Assembly: GCA_006384855.1 (NCBI GenBank)
Contig: VCJN01000388.1
Location: forward strand, 98,637 to 162,636
DNA from: Tetraselmis striata
Lineage: Eukaryota > Chlorophyta > Chlorodendrophyceae > Chlorodendrales > Chlorodendraceae
Direction of reading: 5' to 3'
Length of the DNA: 64,000 bases
A model generated the notes under the pieces. It made no database searches. It was not told the origin of the DNA and was given only the letters and a program-made list of their open reading frames with translations. Shown in pieces: positions 43,221 to 56,091 of this stretch (its first letter is position 1; each line of letters starts with the position of its first letter). The position numbers and the translations under genes are program-made.

Positions 43221-46200
43221 GGTGGGTGCGGCAGGGGGCTGAGCGGGGTGGCCGGTTCTGGCGGGTCCTTGGATCATGCGACGACCGGGGAGCCCTACAC
43301 ATGACTTTTCAAATAATACTCGTAGTCCCGGTAGCGCTTGCTGCCGCCGCCGGGCAGCAGCCCCATACGGGGGCCTGCTATCAATAATTCATGTACGACC
43401 TCGGCCTTGCGTCGGCCTCTCCGAGATCGGCCTACGGGTGGGGAGGGGGTATGTACGACTCGGACGGGGGCAGCCTACTCGCGAGGGATGTTCGAAATAA
43501 ATCGTGTTCTCGTACGTCGGTACGCCCCGCGACCGACCTGCAAAAGATCCGGCGTACCCCCCACCCGTATGTGTTCCACATGTGAATCACTCGAGTCCCG
43601 GCTTAGTACAACGGAGTGTTCTGCGGCGCCCTGCGGCCGACCCGTTCGGAACACCCGGGAAACCCTCACCCGTCCCGTGAGAACGGGCGATGGCGGCGAG
43701 CGCCAGGAGACAAGAGCCCGGCACTTAAAGGCGGGGCGGGCGTTCGGGGGCGGAGAGGCCGGGCATGGCAGCGACTCAGAGGCCGGGAGACAGGAGCCGG
43801 AGTGCCATGAGGGAGTCGCAGTCATGCAGCGGGAGGAGTCAACAGCCGGTCAGCTCGGTAGTCTGACCATGGACGCGCGGCTACACCGACGAGGCGCGCT
43901 GCGGAGGCGAGCGGCGCGCGGGCGAGCAAGAGCGGCATGCCGACCACGGAGCGACGACACGCGGACCGGGGGGGGGGGGGAGGGGGGGGGGGTTGGTGCC
44001 CGCCTCTATTTCCCCCTCTAGACCCGCTTGTGGATCCTACCGCAAGAGCTCAGGCGGGCGAGATGGAGGCAGCATCGGCGGACCGCGGCCGAGGCCGGCG
44101 GACCGCCACATCCGGCGTGGTGGGGCGATCAACGTTGGGGCCTGCGGGATATTTTCAGCGATGGCGGCAGGTGGAGCCAAGACGCACGACCATCGAAGAT
44201 TGCGCTGTGCCGGTGCATTGCCAATGTACAGGAAAACCTTTTTGGGGGTGGGGCGAGTATTGCATTCGCAATCCCCGTATTGTCAATTAGCGGCAGTCGC
44301 TCGAACTGGCGACTACCCGTAGTTATCCGAAAGAAACACTGCTACTGATCACGTAGTGATGGAAGGAGGCGGGGTTTGGAAACGAAAGAGGGTGGCCGGA
44401 AGCTTGAGCTGTAATTACACTATGTGCTCCCTACTATGCTTGGTTAGAAGTGGCTGGCCCTAAGATCAACTCATTCTGGGCGGTGGAGAGCAGCAGACTA
44501 GCACGTTGTAATCAATTTCAATTTCCCCGGCTGGGTGCGGCAGGGGGCTGAGCGGGGTGATGACCGGTTGTGGCGGGTCCTTGGATCATGCGACGACCGG
44601 GGAGCCCTACGAGGGGGCTTTTCTAATAAAACTCGCAGTCCCGGTAGCGCCTGCTGGCGCCGCCGGACAGCAGCCCCATACGGGGAGCTGCTAACAATAA
44701 TTCATGTACGACCTCGGCCTTGCGTCGGCCTCTCCGAGATCGGTCTACGGGTGGGGAGGGGGTATGTACGACTTGGACGGGGGCAGCCTACTCGCGAGGG
44801 CTGTTCGAAATAAATCGTGTTCTCGTACGTCGGTACGCCCCGCGACCGACCTGCAAAAGATCCGGCGTACCCCCCACCCGTATGTGTTCCACATGTGAAT
44901 CACTCGAGTCCCGGCTTAGTACAACGGAGTGTTCTGCGGCGCCCTGCGGCCGACCCGTTCGGAACACCCGAGGAACCCTTACCCGTCCCGTGAGAACGGG
45001 CGAGGGTGGCGAGCGCCAGGAGACAAGAGCCCGGCACTTAAAGGCGGGGCGGGCGTTCGGGGGCGGAGAGGCCGGGCATGGCAGCGACTCAGAGGCCGGG
45101 AGACAGGAGCCGGAGTGCCATGAGGGAGTCGCAGCCATGCAGCGGGAGGAGTCAGCAGCCGGTCAGCTCGGTAGTCTGACCATGGACGCGCGGCTACACC
45201 GACGAGGCGCGCTGCGGAGGCGAGCGGCGCGCGGGCGAGCAAGAGCGGCATGCCGACCACGGAGCGACGACACGCGGACCGGGGGGGGGGGGGGGGGTTG
45301 GTGCCCGCCTCTATTTCCCCCTCTAGACCCGCTTGTGGATCCTACCGCAAGAGCTCAGGCGGGCGAGATGGAGGCAGCATCGGCGGACCGCGGCCGAGGC
45401 CGGCGGACCGCCACATCCGGCGTGGTGGGGCGATCAACGTTGGGGCCTGCGGGATATTTTCAGCGATGGCGGCAGGTGGAGCCAAGACGCACGACCATCG
45501 AAGATTGCGCTGTGCCGGTGCATTGCCAATGTACAGGAAAACCTTTTTGGGGGTGGGGCGAGTATTGCATTCGCAATCCCCGTATTGTCAATTAGCGGCA
45601 GTCGCTCGAACTGGCGACTACCCGTAGTTATCCGAAAGAAACACTGCTACTGATCACGTAGTGATGGAAGGAGGCGGGGTTTGGAAACGAAAGAGGGTGG
45701 CCGGAAGCTTGAGCTGTAATTACACTATATGTGTTCCCTACTATGCTTGGTTAGAAGTGGCTGGCCCTAAGATCAACTCAGTCTGGGCGGTGGAGAGCAG
45801 CAGACTAGCACGTTGTAATCAATTTCAATTTCCCCGGCTGGGTGCGGCAGGGGGCTGAGCGGGGTGATGACCGGTTGTGGCGGGTCCTTGGATCATGCGA
45901 CGACCGGGGAGCCCTACGGGGGGCTTTTCTAATAAAACTCGCAGTCCCGGTAGCGCCTGCTGGCGCCGCCGGACAGCAGCCCTGTACGGGGAGCTGCTAA
46001 CAATAATTCATGTACGACCTCGGCCTTGCGTCGGCCTCTCCGAGATCGGCCTACGGGTGGGGAGGGGGGTATGTACGACTTGGACGGGGGCAGCCTACTC
46101 GCGAGGGCTGTTCGAAATAAATCGTGTTCTCGTACGTCGGTACGCCCCGCGACCGACCTGCAAAAGATCCGGCGTACCCCCCACCCGTATGTGTTCCACA

Positions 46201-47149
46201 TGTGAATCACTCGAGTCCCGGCTTAGTACAACGGAGTGTTCTGCGGCGCCCTGCGGCCGACCCGTTCGGAACACCCGAGAAACCCTTACCCGTCCCGTGA
46301 GAACGGGCGAGGGTGGCGAGCGCCAGGAGACAAGAGCCCGGCACTTAAAGGCGGGGCGGGCGTTCGGGGGCGGAGAGGCCGGGCATGGCAGCGACTCAGA
46401 GGCCGGGAGACAGGAGCTGGAGTGCCATGAGGGAGTCGCAGCCATGCAGCGGGAGGAGTCAGCAGCCGGTCAGCTCGGTAGTCTGACCATGGACGCGCGG
46501 CTACACCGACGAGGCGCGCTGCGGAGGCGAGCGGCGCGCGGGCGAGCAAGAGCGGCATGCCGACCACGGAGCGACGACACGCGGACCGGGGGGGGGGGGG
46601 GGGGGGGGGTTGGTGCCCGCCTCTATTTCCCCCTCTAGACCCGCTTGTGGATCCTACCGCAAGAGCTCAAGCGGGCGAGATGGAGGCAGCATCGGCGGAC
46701 CGCGGCCGAGGCCGGCGGACCGCCACAGCCGGCGTGGTGGGGCGATCAACGTTGGGGCCTGCGGGATATTTTCAGCGATGGCGGCAGGTGGAGCCAAGAC
46801 GCACGACCATCGAAGATTGCGCTGTGCCGGTGCATTGCCAATGTACAGGAAAACCTTTTTGAGGGTGGGGCGAGTATTGCATTCGCAATCCCCGTATTGT
46901 CAATTAGCGGCAGTCGCTCGAACTGGCGACTACCCGTAGTTATCCGAAAGAAACACTGCTACTGATCACGTAGTGATGGAAGGAGGCGGGGTTTGGAAAC
47001 AAAAGAGGGTGGCCGGAAGCTTGAGCTGTAATTACACTATATGTGTTCCCTACTATGCTTGGTTAGAAGTGGCTGGCCCTAAGATCAACTCAGTCTGGGC
47101 GGTGGAGAGCAGCAGACTAGCACGTTGTAATCAATTTCAATTTCAATTT
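43217..47149 (+). repeat. Head-to-tail array of three 1.3-kb units with AATTTC tails
   Basis: Units 43217-44525, 44526-45832 and 45833-47149 are very alike (I judge about 97 percent, units 2 and 3 closest). Each ends with the 3' region of the tailed repeat family and a tail (44510-44525, 45817-45832, 47129-47149). Each has a G homopolymer of different length (about 43971-43991, 45282-45298, 46590-46609). All three frames stay open for long parts because of high GC, including a 291-codon frame at 44720-45595; none shows a domain, so I annotate no gene. Confidence 0.92.
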
Positions 47150-50100
47150 GCCCTCATTCGCGGCACATGCGTCACCGGGGGGGGGGGGGGGGGGGGGCGG
47201 GGGGGCAGTCGCCTCCCCTTGGGTGCGCGGGCGATTAGGAACCGCTCCGCCGATCATGGTGCCTCCTCGATCATGGATGCCGCTCCCATGCAAGCACGCC
47301 ATGTGCATGCACGACCCGTAGCGGACGGGCTGCGAGTGAGTCGTAAGTGAGCTGATCCGTACTGGTAGTGCGATGCTGTTAGTTATATCTAGCGGGCCGC
47401 GGCAATACCGGCAGTTCGGTATTTATTCGTAACCCGAAGTGTTGTACGAGTACGGCATGTAATCCATTTGGTTCATTAAGACAGTCCAAAACGACGTTTC
47501 TATGAGTCGGATGGTGGGTGCTTACTTCCTATATTGCACGACAAAATTTCCGGGCACACCCATGAGAGCGTGGATCAGGTCGTGCCGAACTTCTTCGTGT
47601 GGCTTGACGACCACGCCGCATTCACCAAGGCCTAGCTCTTGCGCGAGCTGCGTCAAGCCTTCACACCGACATGCAACTTCATTGAGCTTGAGGGAGTGCC
47701 CGATATCAAGACTCGGCATGGCAACTCTCTTCCAAGACAAGGTCTGGTGCTGAACGCGGTGATTTGTAACCAGTTCGTCATGCAGTCGGAGGCAGTGGTC
47801 GGAAATGTACGATGCGCTATGTTTTGCAGTCGTTGTTTCGATACCGCGGAGCATGGGCCCAAGTTCATCCTTCGCGGCGTCCCCGAGGGCACCGCGGCGT
47901 ACCTTGCGTCTCGGCCCCTCTACCACTCCAAGGCTGACCCGGCCAAGGCTTTTGCTGAGATGGAGAAAGATATTTGGAAGGCTGCAGACATGTAGCACTT
48001 CTCCTCGGATGACATGCGACAATGAAAGGAGGAATTCGCTTCGCTCCGTCAACGGGAGACGCGGGATCGCTCTCCCTTCCAAGCTTTTGGGCCCGAGTCT
48101 ACGACGGAGCTTCACAGCTGGCTGGCCGCCTTGATACATGGCACAGATCCTGACGCGGACGATCCCATGTCGGCACCTGTGCGTTGGACCAGACATGCTG
48201 CCAAGGCATGGCGCGCAGGTACGCCGACCTTTAGGAGGAGCATCGGATCTTGACGTACAGCCCCAATCACCATCATTAACACCTTCACTCAGCGCCGGAA
48301 GCGCCCGGGGGGGGAGGGGGTGCAAGCGGCAACAACGGCTGAGCACGAGGACGAGGACGCGTGCTGGGAAGGTCTTCAAGAGGGGGTAAGGAGGTCGCAC
48401 TCCCGGTGGGGAATGGGGACACTACTCGTCTCGAGTTTGACTCTCGTCCCGGAAATCTTTTCGTCATGGACAACATCACCGACAACCCCGACCCTTACCG
48501 CGAGGGGGTTCTTCTCGGCGATTGGGAGAACAAGTATCTTGTGGCGTGCGTGAGGTACCGATATGAAGTCTATGATTTGGGACGGCTTACCCTACAACAC
48601 TTCCCGCGGTACCCCGTACGATATGGCGAAAACTACCCGAATATAAGATCCGATATGCGGTTCGCGCCGTTAGTACAGTGTGCACCTGCGGCAATGCGAC
48701 GCGCACATCGCGCGGCCCATTGCCCATGCTCTAGCCTCTAGCAAGCCCACGACTGTCAACCGCCATCGACACCGCGACCGCCCGTAGCGCCAGAAGGACC
48801 TCCTTATGTGGCGATGGTGGGCAGGTAGCGACCGCTACGGCCACGCAAGCGGCGTGCTGCGGGATCTTCGTGGCGACCCCGCAGCATCCCACCTGAGCGC
48901 CGCCCCGACCATAAACTTCGCACCGATGGCACATGCTCCGTCGGACCAGCTAGGGGAAAGCGTACACTATTTATGCCTTCTATACTGACTAAACTGCCTT
49001 TCTATCCGAGCGGTTTTGGCCCTAAAGGCGTATGGGGTCAGCAAAACGCGAATCCATGATGGGGTGGTCTGTGTAGGGCGGCAATCGCGAGGGTGGACCT
49101 CGCGGTAAGTATTTTTTTTGGAAATAAGTTTGGCAAATCCAGGAAATAGGCATGTATAGAAATAGACAGGCACTTTCTTGGAAATAGAAAATGTGTGGAA
49201 ATACAACGGGTGCTATCCTGGAAACAAAAGTAGGTGGGAAATAAAATGTGACGATATTGGAGTCAATATCCCGTTCCAGAAATATGTATCAAAAAGGTTA
49301 CATTCCTGGAGCTATCCGTACCTATAATTTTGGTTCCCGTAAAGTTGACATGCGGTATCTTTCTGGGAAATAAGTACGGGTACTTGTAGTCACGGTAGAA
49401 CGGTACTACCGCGGATACTGTTAATATATGCCGTATCCCGTAGATAAGTAGTCGCCCTATATTTTAATATTGACGCTATATAACTACGGTACCCTACCAG
49501 TCAGCACCCGTGTAGTCACCCACTGCAGATACTCGTACTCCTACGTCTATGCTGGGCGCTGTATAGGCGCTGATATGGCGGGGGCGTGACAGTGGGTCGC
49601 GGCCGCCGTCCTGGGACATACACGCGCCCCGAGCCAACCGTGATCGCCCTGGGTCCTCGAAGGGGCAGGAGGTAGGGCTACGGGCTGAGCGGGAGCTTGT
49701 GGGCTGGACGGGGGTGTGCTAGTGGATGCATGATTCACCGCCCGCAGTTTCGGGCGGCATGACGCGGATCCCGCGGCGCAGGGGCGCGGCGCGCGCGGAC
49801 AGATTATTCGTACCGTATTCGGATCGCGAAATGTCGTACGGGTTACCGCATGAAGTGTTGTGCCAAGGACCCCACCGAAGTTGACGAGTTGACGACACCA
49901 TGTGCGAACCTTGGTTGTCGACGCCGTTGAGGACGCCCGACATCCCGCTCACCAATGCCATCGCGTTGGCCCATCGCAATAGCAACCCGGAACCAATGAG
50001 ACTTATCTTGACAAGCCGTAAGAAAATGAAATGGTTGCCTATCACCAGAATGCCTTTGTCGCTCTTCAACTTGCGCTTCCCCAACGTCCGCCGGACTGCC

Positions 50101-51300
50101 CGCTAGTGCTAGCACGACTTCCGTGGCTCCAACCCAACAGCCGTAACAAGCATGAAGGGCGTCTCGGAGATCAAGGACTCCAGACACAAGAACCTTGTAG
50201 TGCGCCGGCCCTTTGTAAAGCTTCGCTACAACATGCAATTGCATGCAGAGGCAAACATGGAGTGCGGTGCTTCGTTGCCCCTCGATGCATCAGGCACATG
50301 GAGATCGCTTACGAGCTTGCAAATATCCGTGCCACACACACACTCGGTATCGACAACCAACGCAGATGGTTCAACGATCATCACCGCTTCAACGCAAACG
50401 AGGAGAAGTGTGTTTTGGACATGTTGACAATATGATAGTGGTGCGAAACGTATTTGTACGGGCTGGGGGGGGGGGCTAAGCATGCGACTACTGGCTACTG
50501 CTCGTGCTATTCGGACAATGCGATTTGAGAACTATACTTATAAAGCACTGCACGCGTATTCACAACCATACGCCGTCAAAACAATGAACTGATGGGGTGG
50601 CACGTGTCCAAACAACGGCCATTCCTTGCATCCGTGTAGCGCAAGCCCAATTTTGCACGCTTTGAGCGGGCAAACAAGCGCACAATGGGATTGAGTGCAA
50701 TTCTCACTCCAAAACGCGTTTTAAAAATTTCTTGCAAAATTGCCCAACGGACAAGCTAGTTTCACAAGTGAACAATTTAACAATTAATTTGAATTGTTTT
50801 TGTTTTTGAAAATCTGGATGTAGTGGGTATGCGCCAGCATTTCGCGCCACTATCCGTCCGCTCCCCCGCCACCGCCCCCTCTCTGATGTGTGCGGGGCGA
50901 GGGCCAATATGTGAAAGTGCAAGTAGTCTAGATCCCGAGTAAAAAAAGTCTCCAGAACCATAATCAAAATCAGATTCAAAATGCAGAATCCGACTGCATA
51001 TTCTTAACATGGCTCGGAAATTCAAGTCGACAAACTCCGAAATCGATTGCCCCCCCCCCCCCCCCCCCAACAAAAGAAAGGCAGTGACCGTATGTGCTCT
51101 ACGCATACTGGGGCCATCGCCCCTCATGGGGCGAAAATGTGAATATGACGCCCTCTGAAATGCGGCCTCATACTGAATTGCGGAATACATATTCGTATTC
51201 GAAATCGATAGCATGCCCTCATGACCTACAGCTCAGTCTTAGTAGTGAAGAATAGCACGCATGCTAATAGCACGTCGTAATGAATTTCAATTTAAATTTT
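47150..51300. repeat. Degraded element DNA ending in an AATTTC-type tail
   Basis: After a G run (47176-47197) come worn coding-like pieces on the plus strand: 47639-47995 (NFIELEGVPDIKTRHGNSLP then AVICNQFVMQSEAVVGNVRC), 48361-48660 (RPGNLFVMDNITDNPDPYRE then YRYEVYDLGRLTLQHFPRY), and 49900-50430 (TPDIPLTNAIALAHRNSNPE then RLILTSRKKMKWLPITRMPL). I cannot name these proteins. 48990-49500 is AT-rich with repeated TGGAAATA-like words. A C run lies at 51050-51068. The 3' end matches the tailed family loosely, with the tail at 51280-51300. Confidence 0.4.
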
Positions 51301-54300
51301 GTTTACAACAAGTAGTTTGGGCTTCCTTTTCCGCATGGCGATCCATGCGCGCTTTCGCCTGCGTACGCGTTACAAATGCGGCTCGCATGCGATGCTCACA
51401 GCTGAAACATCGTACCCAAGCACGATAGTCCGCGTACCGGTATGCTTCATAACATCTAGGCCAAAAACTGCGCTGCGGATCCGAAATCTGCCTGGGAAAA
51501 AAACTGCCGTACAAACGAGCACGGTCAACTCCAGCACCACGCTGCGAGTCGACCGCAATCAAGGTAGAATTCTTACAAAAGCTAGCGGGCTATATGCTGT
51601 CCCCATTTTCTATCCTCGCGCCACGCCTACCATGTGGCGGATGCTCGCGGGGTCGTCCCGTGCAAGACGCTTTGGCTATTCTCGCACGTCCGAACCGCGT
51701 GCGAAGACCTGCCGTCCCCCGACCGCCGGTACCGTCTTCTTCGGTGCGACTAGCCGACTTCTGTCGGTAGTCTGCTGACAGCTTGCGACTTAGAATCGCA
51801 CCTTAGAAAGGCAAGCGCTAAAACACCGCACCCCTCTTCTCAAACAAGCCTCCATTCCAACCGCGCCGGCTGCACGGGTTGGTGGTAGTGGTGGCTCATC
51901 TGCGCCACCTCAATATGGCGCGATCCATCTTGGCGGCTTGTCGCCACCTGCTCGGCGGCTCGGCCTAGCAGGCGGATTCAAACATCTACCTCGGGACTGG
52001 CAAGGATTATCTGCCCGGCCGATGGCCGACACGACTAGCGTGACCGAACGAGCTGCTCCCTCCGGTCGATTACTCCTGCCGCGGCGCGCAACCAGCATGC
52101 AGCCTAGAGCGACCGATGTTGCGCCCGAGCGAGGACCAACCCGTACATGCCACGCGCGTAGCCATGTGGACCTCGGTTCGCGTGCCGACTCAGGCACCCC
52201 TGAGTCGGACTTCATGCGACACTGAGTGCGACGCAACTGGCAGGCGGCCTAGGCGGACATCGGCGATGGCCGACGGGTCGTCGACATGATCCGCATCGGC
52301 GTGTGCATATCCCGTTCAAGAACGGGCAGCCTGCCCCTTCAACCAAGGGGTCTCGATGGAGGACGCGACTCCCAACCAGCTACGCTTCATGGACGACGAA
52401 TTGGCCCGTATTCTGGCTAGCGGAGCGTGGGAAAAAGGCCACTGCTTGCGGTGCGTTTCTCGGTTGTTCCTCAAACCAAGCCACGAGTCAATAAATTGCG
52501 GCTCATCATCAACCTACGACCCCTCAACCGGTATTGCGAGGAGCGAAGCCCGAGTTTCGAGACTCTCACGCGGTTGCGTCACCCGGCTCAGCTTGGCGAC
52601 TACGTGCTCTCCATGGACCTACTGGACGGCTTCAACGCCGTCGGCATCGCTCCCGAAGACCGAGACTACTTTACCGTCAACTTCCGAGGCAAGCTATATA
52701 GCCGGCAGGCGGGGCTTCCCATGGGGTGGAGCCTGAACCCCAACTACTTCTGCTCGCTAACATATGCGAGCCATATGCCGCCATACGCGACGCCCCGACT
52801 TTGCGGTGACCTCCCAAGGAGCGCGTCGCACAAAATTGAGCATGGGACGACGCCAAGCGCTGCGCAGCCACTTCCGCGGCTTCCGCATGCTCCTCTACAT
52901 GGACGACTTTTTTGTTCTTTGCGTCCAGCGGGCGCAAGCCTACATTGTACGTACGTGACCGCCTCACTTCCCTGCTCGGGCGGCTGGGCCTCAGCCGACA
53001 CCCCGACAAGGGCCAGTGGGAGCCAGTACAATGGCTGGAGCACCTCGGTCTGGAGATCGACTCAGAAGAGGTACGATTTGATCCCCCCTCCCCCCCCCCC
53101 TCGGAAACTCGAGTAACTCGCTCCTACAACCATTGGCCTCATCTGCCGGGCTAAGCGAGACCGGCGATGGCTGCCGGTGCGAGAGCTCGCGTCCCTGGCA
53201 GGACGTGCTCATTTCCTATATCTCGCCACCAAGCCGGCGTGGGTCTACTTGCGCGAGCTGCACGACGTGCTCCGCACGAAGGACTCATGGAGCGGGCGCG
53301 TCAAGATGACGCACCAGCTCCGACGCGATCTCGAGTGGTGGGGGGCGGTCCCCAACCTCAGCAGCGGCCGCTCCATCTACATGCCCGTGGAGACGGCCTA
53401 CATGCCCGTCGAAAGCTCCGGCTACAGATGCGGCGTCGTCCTCAACGAGACCACCGAGGCGCGCTGCTTCTGATACGACGGTGACCGCGAGCTTCACATC
53501 ACTTACAAGGAGCTCAGGGATGTCCTGTACGCCCTGCTAACATTCCTCTCGGAGCAGCGAGGACAACATGTGCTGCTCCACGAGGACAACATGGGTGTGG
53601 TCCACGTCCTTGCCAACCTCACTTCTCGCTCCCCACTCCTCATGGCGGAGCTGCGAAAAATGTGGTTCATCCTTGACTCCAACGACATCTCCATCTGTGC
53701 GCGCTACATCAAGACCACGGCGAACATCTGGGCTAACCGCCTCAGTCAGTCGCGAAATTGACTACGGCGACTTGGCGTTCAGCCTCCGCCACTTCCGGGC
53801 TAACCACCTCGACAACATCTGGGTGCGCCACACTATCGACCGCTTTGCTACCATGGAGAACACAAGGTCCCCGCGCTACAATTCTCGCTGCCTCTCAGAT
53901 GATAGCGCATGGCGTCGTGAGCACAACTAGTGCAACCCCCTAAGGCCTCATTGACAACCTCGTCATCAAACTTCACACCTCCGGCACTGCGGCCACCGTC
54001 ACCGTGCCCTACTGGCCCGACCGCGGCTGGCACCAGCGCCTCTCGGAAATGGCATCGGAGGTGGCTGTCTTCCCGCCCTCCCCGGACCTCTTCGCACCAT
54101 GCCGCCTCGGCGTGCGCACTGGCGTCGGTCCTCCCAAGTGGCCCGGGGTCGCCTTTTGGCTCCCCTGTTGGGCCCGGTGCCCGGCCCCGGACTTTTGACC
54201 GCCCCTCGTCTGACCCTCGCGCCGCCCGGCGCCCTCCTGTGTCGAGCCCCATGATTAAGCTCGGCAGACCACACAGCCCCCCCCCCCCCCCTCCCTCCCT

Positions 54301-54735
54301 CCTTTGAAATGTTTACTACCAGTAGTTGGGGGCTTGGGGCTTCCGTTTCCGCATGGCGACCCATGCGCGCGTTCGCCTGCGTACGCGTTACAAATGCGGC
54401 TCGCATGCGATGCTCGCAGCTGAAACATCGTACCCAAGCACGATTAATAGTCCGCACACCGGTATGCTTCATATAACACCCGAAATCTGCATGGGAAGAA
54501 AAGTGCCGTACAAACGAGCACGGTCAACTCCAGCACCACGCTGCGAGTCGACCGCAATCAAGGTAGAATTCTCATAAAAGCTAGCGGGCTATCTGCTGTC
54601 CCCATTTTCCATCTTCGCGCCCCGGCTAGCATATGGCGGACCGCGTCCCACCCTCCCTCCCTCACTTGGTGCTTTGTGTTCTCGCGGGCTGCCGACAGGC
54701 TCGTGACTTAGAAACACTGTCACCTAAGCCAAAGC
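51301..54735 (+). mobile_element. DIRS/PAT-type retroelement with RT and RNase H, fossil
   Basis: Direct repeats of about 430-530 bp (51301-51826 and 54305-54735) enclose about 2.5 kb. Between them are a short gag-like region (about 51900-52300), RT (52350-53090; LRLIINLRPLNRY and the YMDD box in LLYMDDFFVL) and RNase H (about 53170-53900). Then comes the IDRFATMENTRSPRYNSR segment, which in DIRS-order proteins follows RNase H. No tyrosine recombinase is seen. The repeats differ by many substitutions and an indel, so the copy is old. It is broken in several places. Confidence 0.8.
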
Positions 54736-54866
54736 GCCTTTTCGGCAAACCACCAAGCCCGCCCCCGCCCCCCCGCCCGCCCCCCGCCCCCCCCTCCCCC
54801 CCCCCCCCCCCCCCCTTTGAAACATTCTCAAATTCAATGTATGTAGCGGTGGATTTGTTACTACAG

Positions 54867-55952
54867 TGACAACACCCGTATAGTACATGTTGGGTCCCCC
54901 ACCCCCTTCCTTACTATACATGTGTGTTTACAATAGGGGTATTTACCATATCCCTCCCCTGGTCACACCCGTATAGTAAACATTCACTATATAGGTGTAT
55001 TTTTAGTATAGCGGAGTGTAAATGGGTTTATGCTGCCTATGCTGTGGGCGACAAGGCACGGTTGGCGAGCAACTCCCCAAGCTCAAGCTCGCTCGACGAC
55101 AGGGGGACAAAAACGAGCCTGCGAACCCAACGAGGCGACCAAGGGGCGATCTCCCTAATACATGTGTAGTAGCAGCAAAAGCAGGAGCATGCGCTTTGCC
55201 ATGAACCTCTCGTGTTAGGCAAGGGAGGCAGCTCTTGCTCAGCCCAAAGTCGGCGAACAAGTCGGGAAACTGCGCCTCGTATTCGCCTTGGCACATGTGG
55301 TGCAGTACATTCGCACATCCCGACGCGCCACATGCCACGAGGTTAGGCTGCCCACCATCGCGTCCAACAAACTTGCAGTGCTCGCCATACGCACACAGCT
55401 TTGTTGCGTCAGCGTGCGCCACGGCGCTGCAAGGCAGCGCAATGCGCTAGATTAGAATCGGCCAACTGGCGGGCTGCCCTGTTCAGCAGATGGAGCCCAT
55501 TAGCGGCAAGATCGACGGGCCTACGTGGCACCAGCGGCCCAGCCGCGGGCCCGCCGCGCGCGCCGCCCGCACGGGATGACGGGACAGAGGTGTGTTCTGC
55601 AGTATAGTACGTTCGTACAGTTCTGTACGAAGGTACTGTACTGCACTACGACAGGCGTTATTCCTGCGCTGTATATCCTTGGCCGGCCGCGCCGCGCGTC
55701 CTCCGCTAGGAGCGGAAACTGTCGTAAAGTACAGGGAAGTACCGGTGTGTTGTGGACTTGTGGGCCAGTGTGTCCCCCCCCCCCCCCCTCCCCCCCCCTT
55801 TACAATACGGGTATCTTTACTATAGAGGTATCTTTATTATACGGGTGTGTTCTCCGGTGTTAAGGAATCCGTCCCCCCCCCCCCCCCCCCCCGCCCCCCT
55901 TTACAATACAGGTGTGTTTACTATACGGGTATTTCCTATACGGGTGTTGTCA
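54867..55952 (-). mobile_element. TIR element with zinc-finger ORF, 1086 bp
   Basis: Perfect 17-bp inverted ends, TGACAACACCCGTATAG (54867-54883 and 55936-55952). The motif CTATACGGGTGT and close variants recurs about a dozen times next to both ends (54870-55010 and 55795-55950), in inverted clusters, as subterminal transposase-binding sites often do. The flanking 9-mers TTACTACAG and TTGCACAAG agree at 6 of 9 bases, perhaps a worn 9-bp target duplication. The superfamily is not clear; Mutator-like is one option. No transposase is present. Confidence 0.75.
55003..55422 (-). CDS. Zinc-finger ORF inside the TIR element
   Basis: 139 codons. Residues 10 to about 70 hold CAYGEHC, then CGASGCANVLHHMCQGEYEA and SKSCLPC: spaced Cys and His residues like the zinc-binding C-x-C-HH-C modules seen in transposon proteins of algae and oomycetes. 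The C-terminal half is low-complexity. It could be a truncated transposase N-terminus or a captured DNA-binding part. No catalytic domain is seen. Confidence 0.5.
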   Translation of the reverse strand: MAHADATKLCAYGEHCKFVGRDGGQPNLVACGASGCANVLHHMCQGEYEAQFPDLFADFGLSKSCLPCLTREVHGKAHAPAFAATTHVLGRSPLGRLVGFAGSFLSPCRRASLSLGSCSPTVPCRPQHRQHKPIYTPLY

Positions 55953-56091
55953 TTGCACAAGCCTTTTGTACCACGTAATTAGAACGCTGATATCCAGGCT
56001 GCCGGAGCACGTGAGAAGTCCTAGTGAGGTACTTCGAAAAAAGCTTCGCGTTTACGAATGTCGGTGCGGTTACACGAGGCTTGCCAGAGTG

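Noticed and set aside
44720-45595. 291-codon frame in the middle unit of the 1.3-kb array
   Set aside because: All three forward frames are open over long parts of the unit, and G-run length changes between units shift the frame, so coding is not supported.
51301-54735. LTR retrotransposon of Gypsy or Copia type
   Set aside because: The RT-RNase H tail with IDRFATMENTRSPRYNSR is DIRS-like, no integrase or protease motif is seen, and the repeats do not show TG...CA ends.
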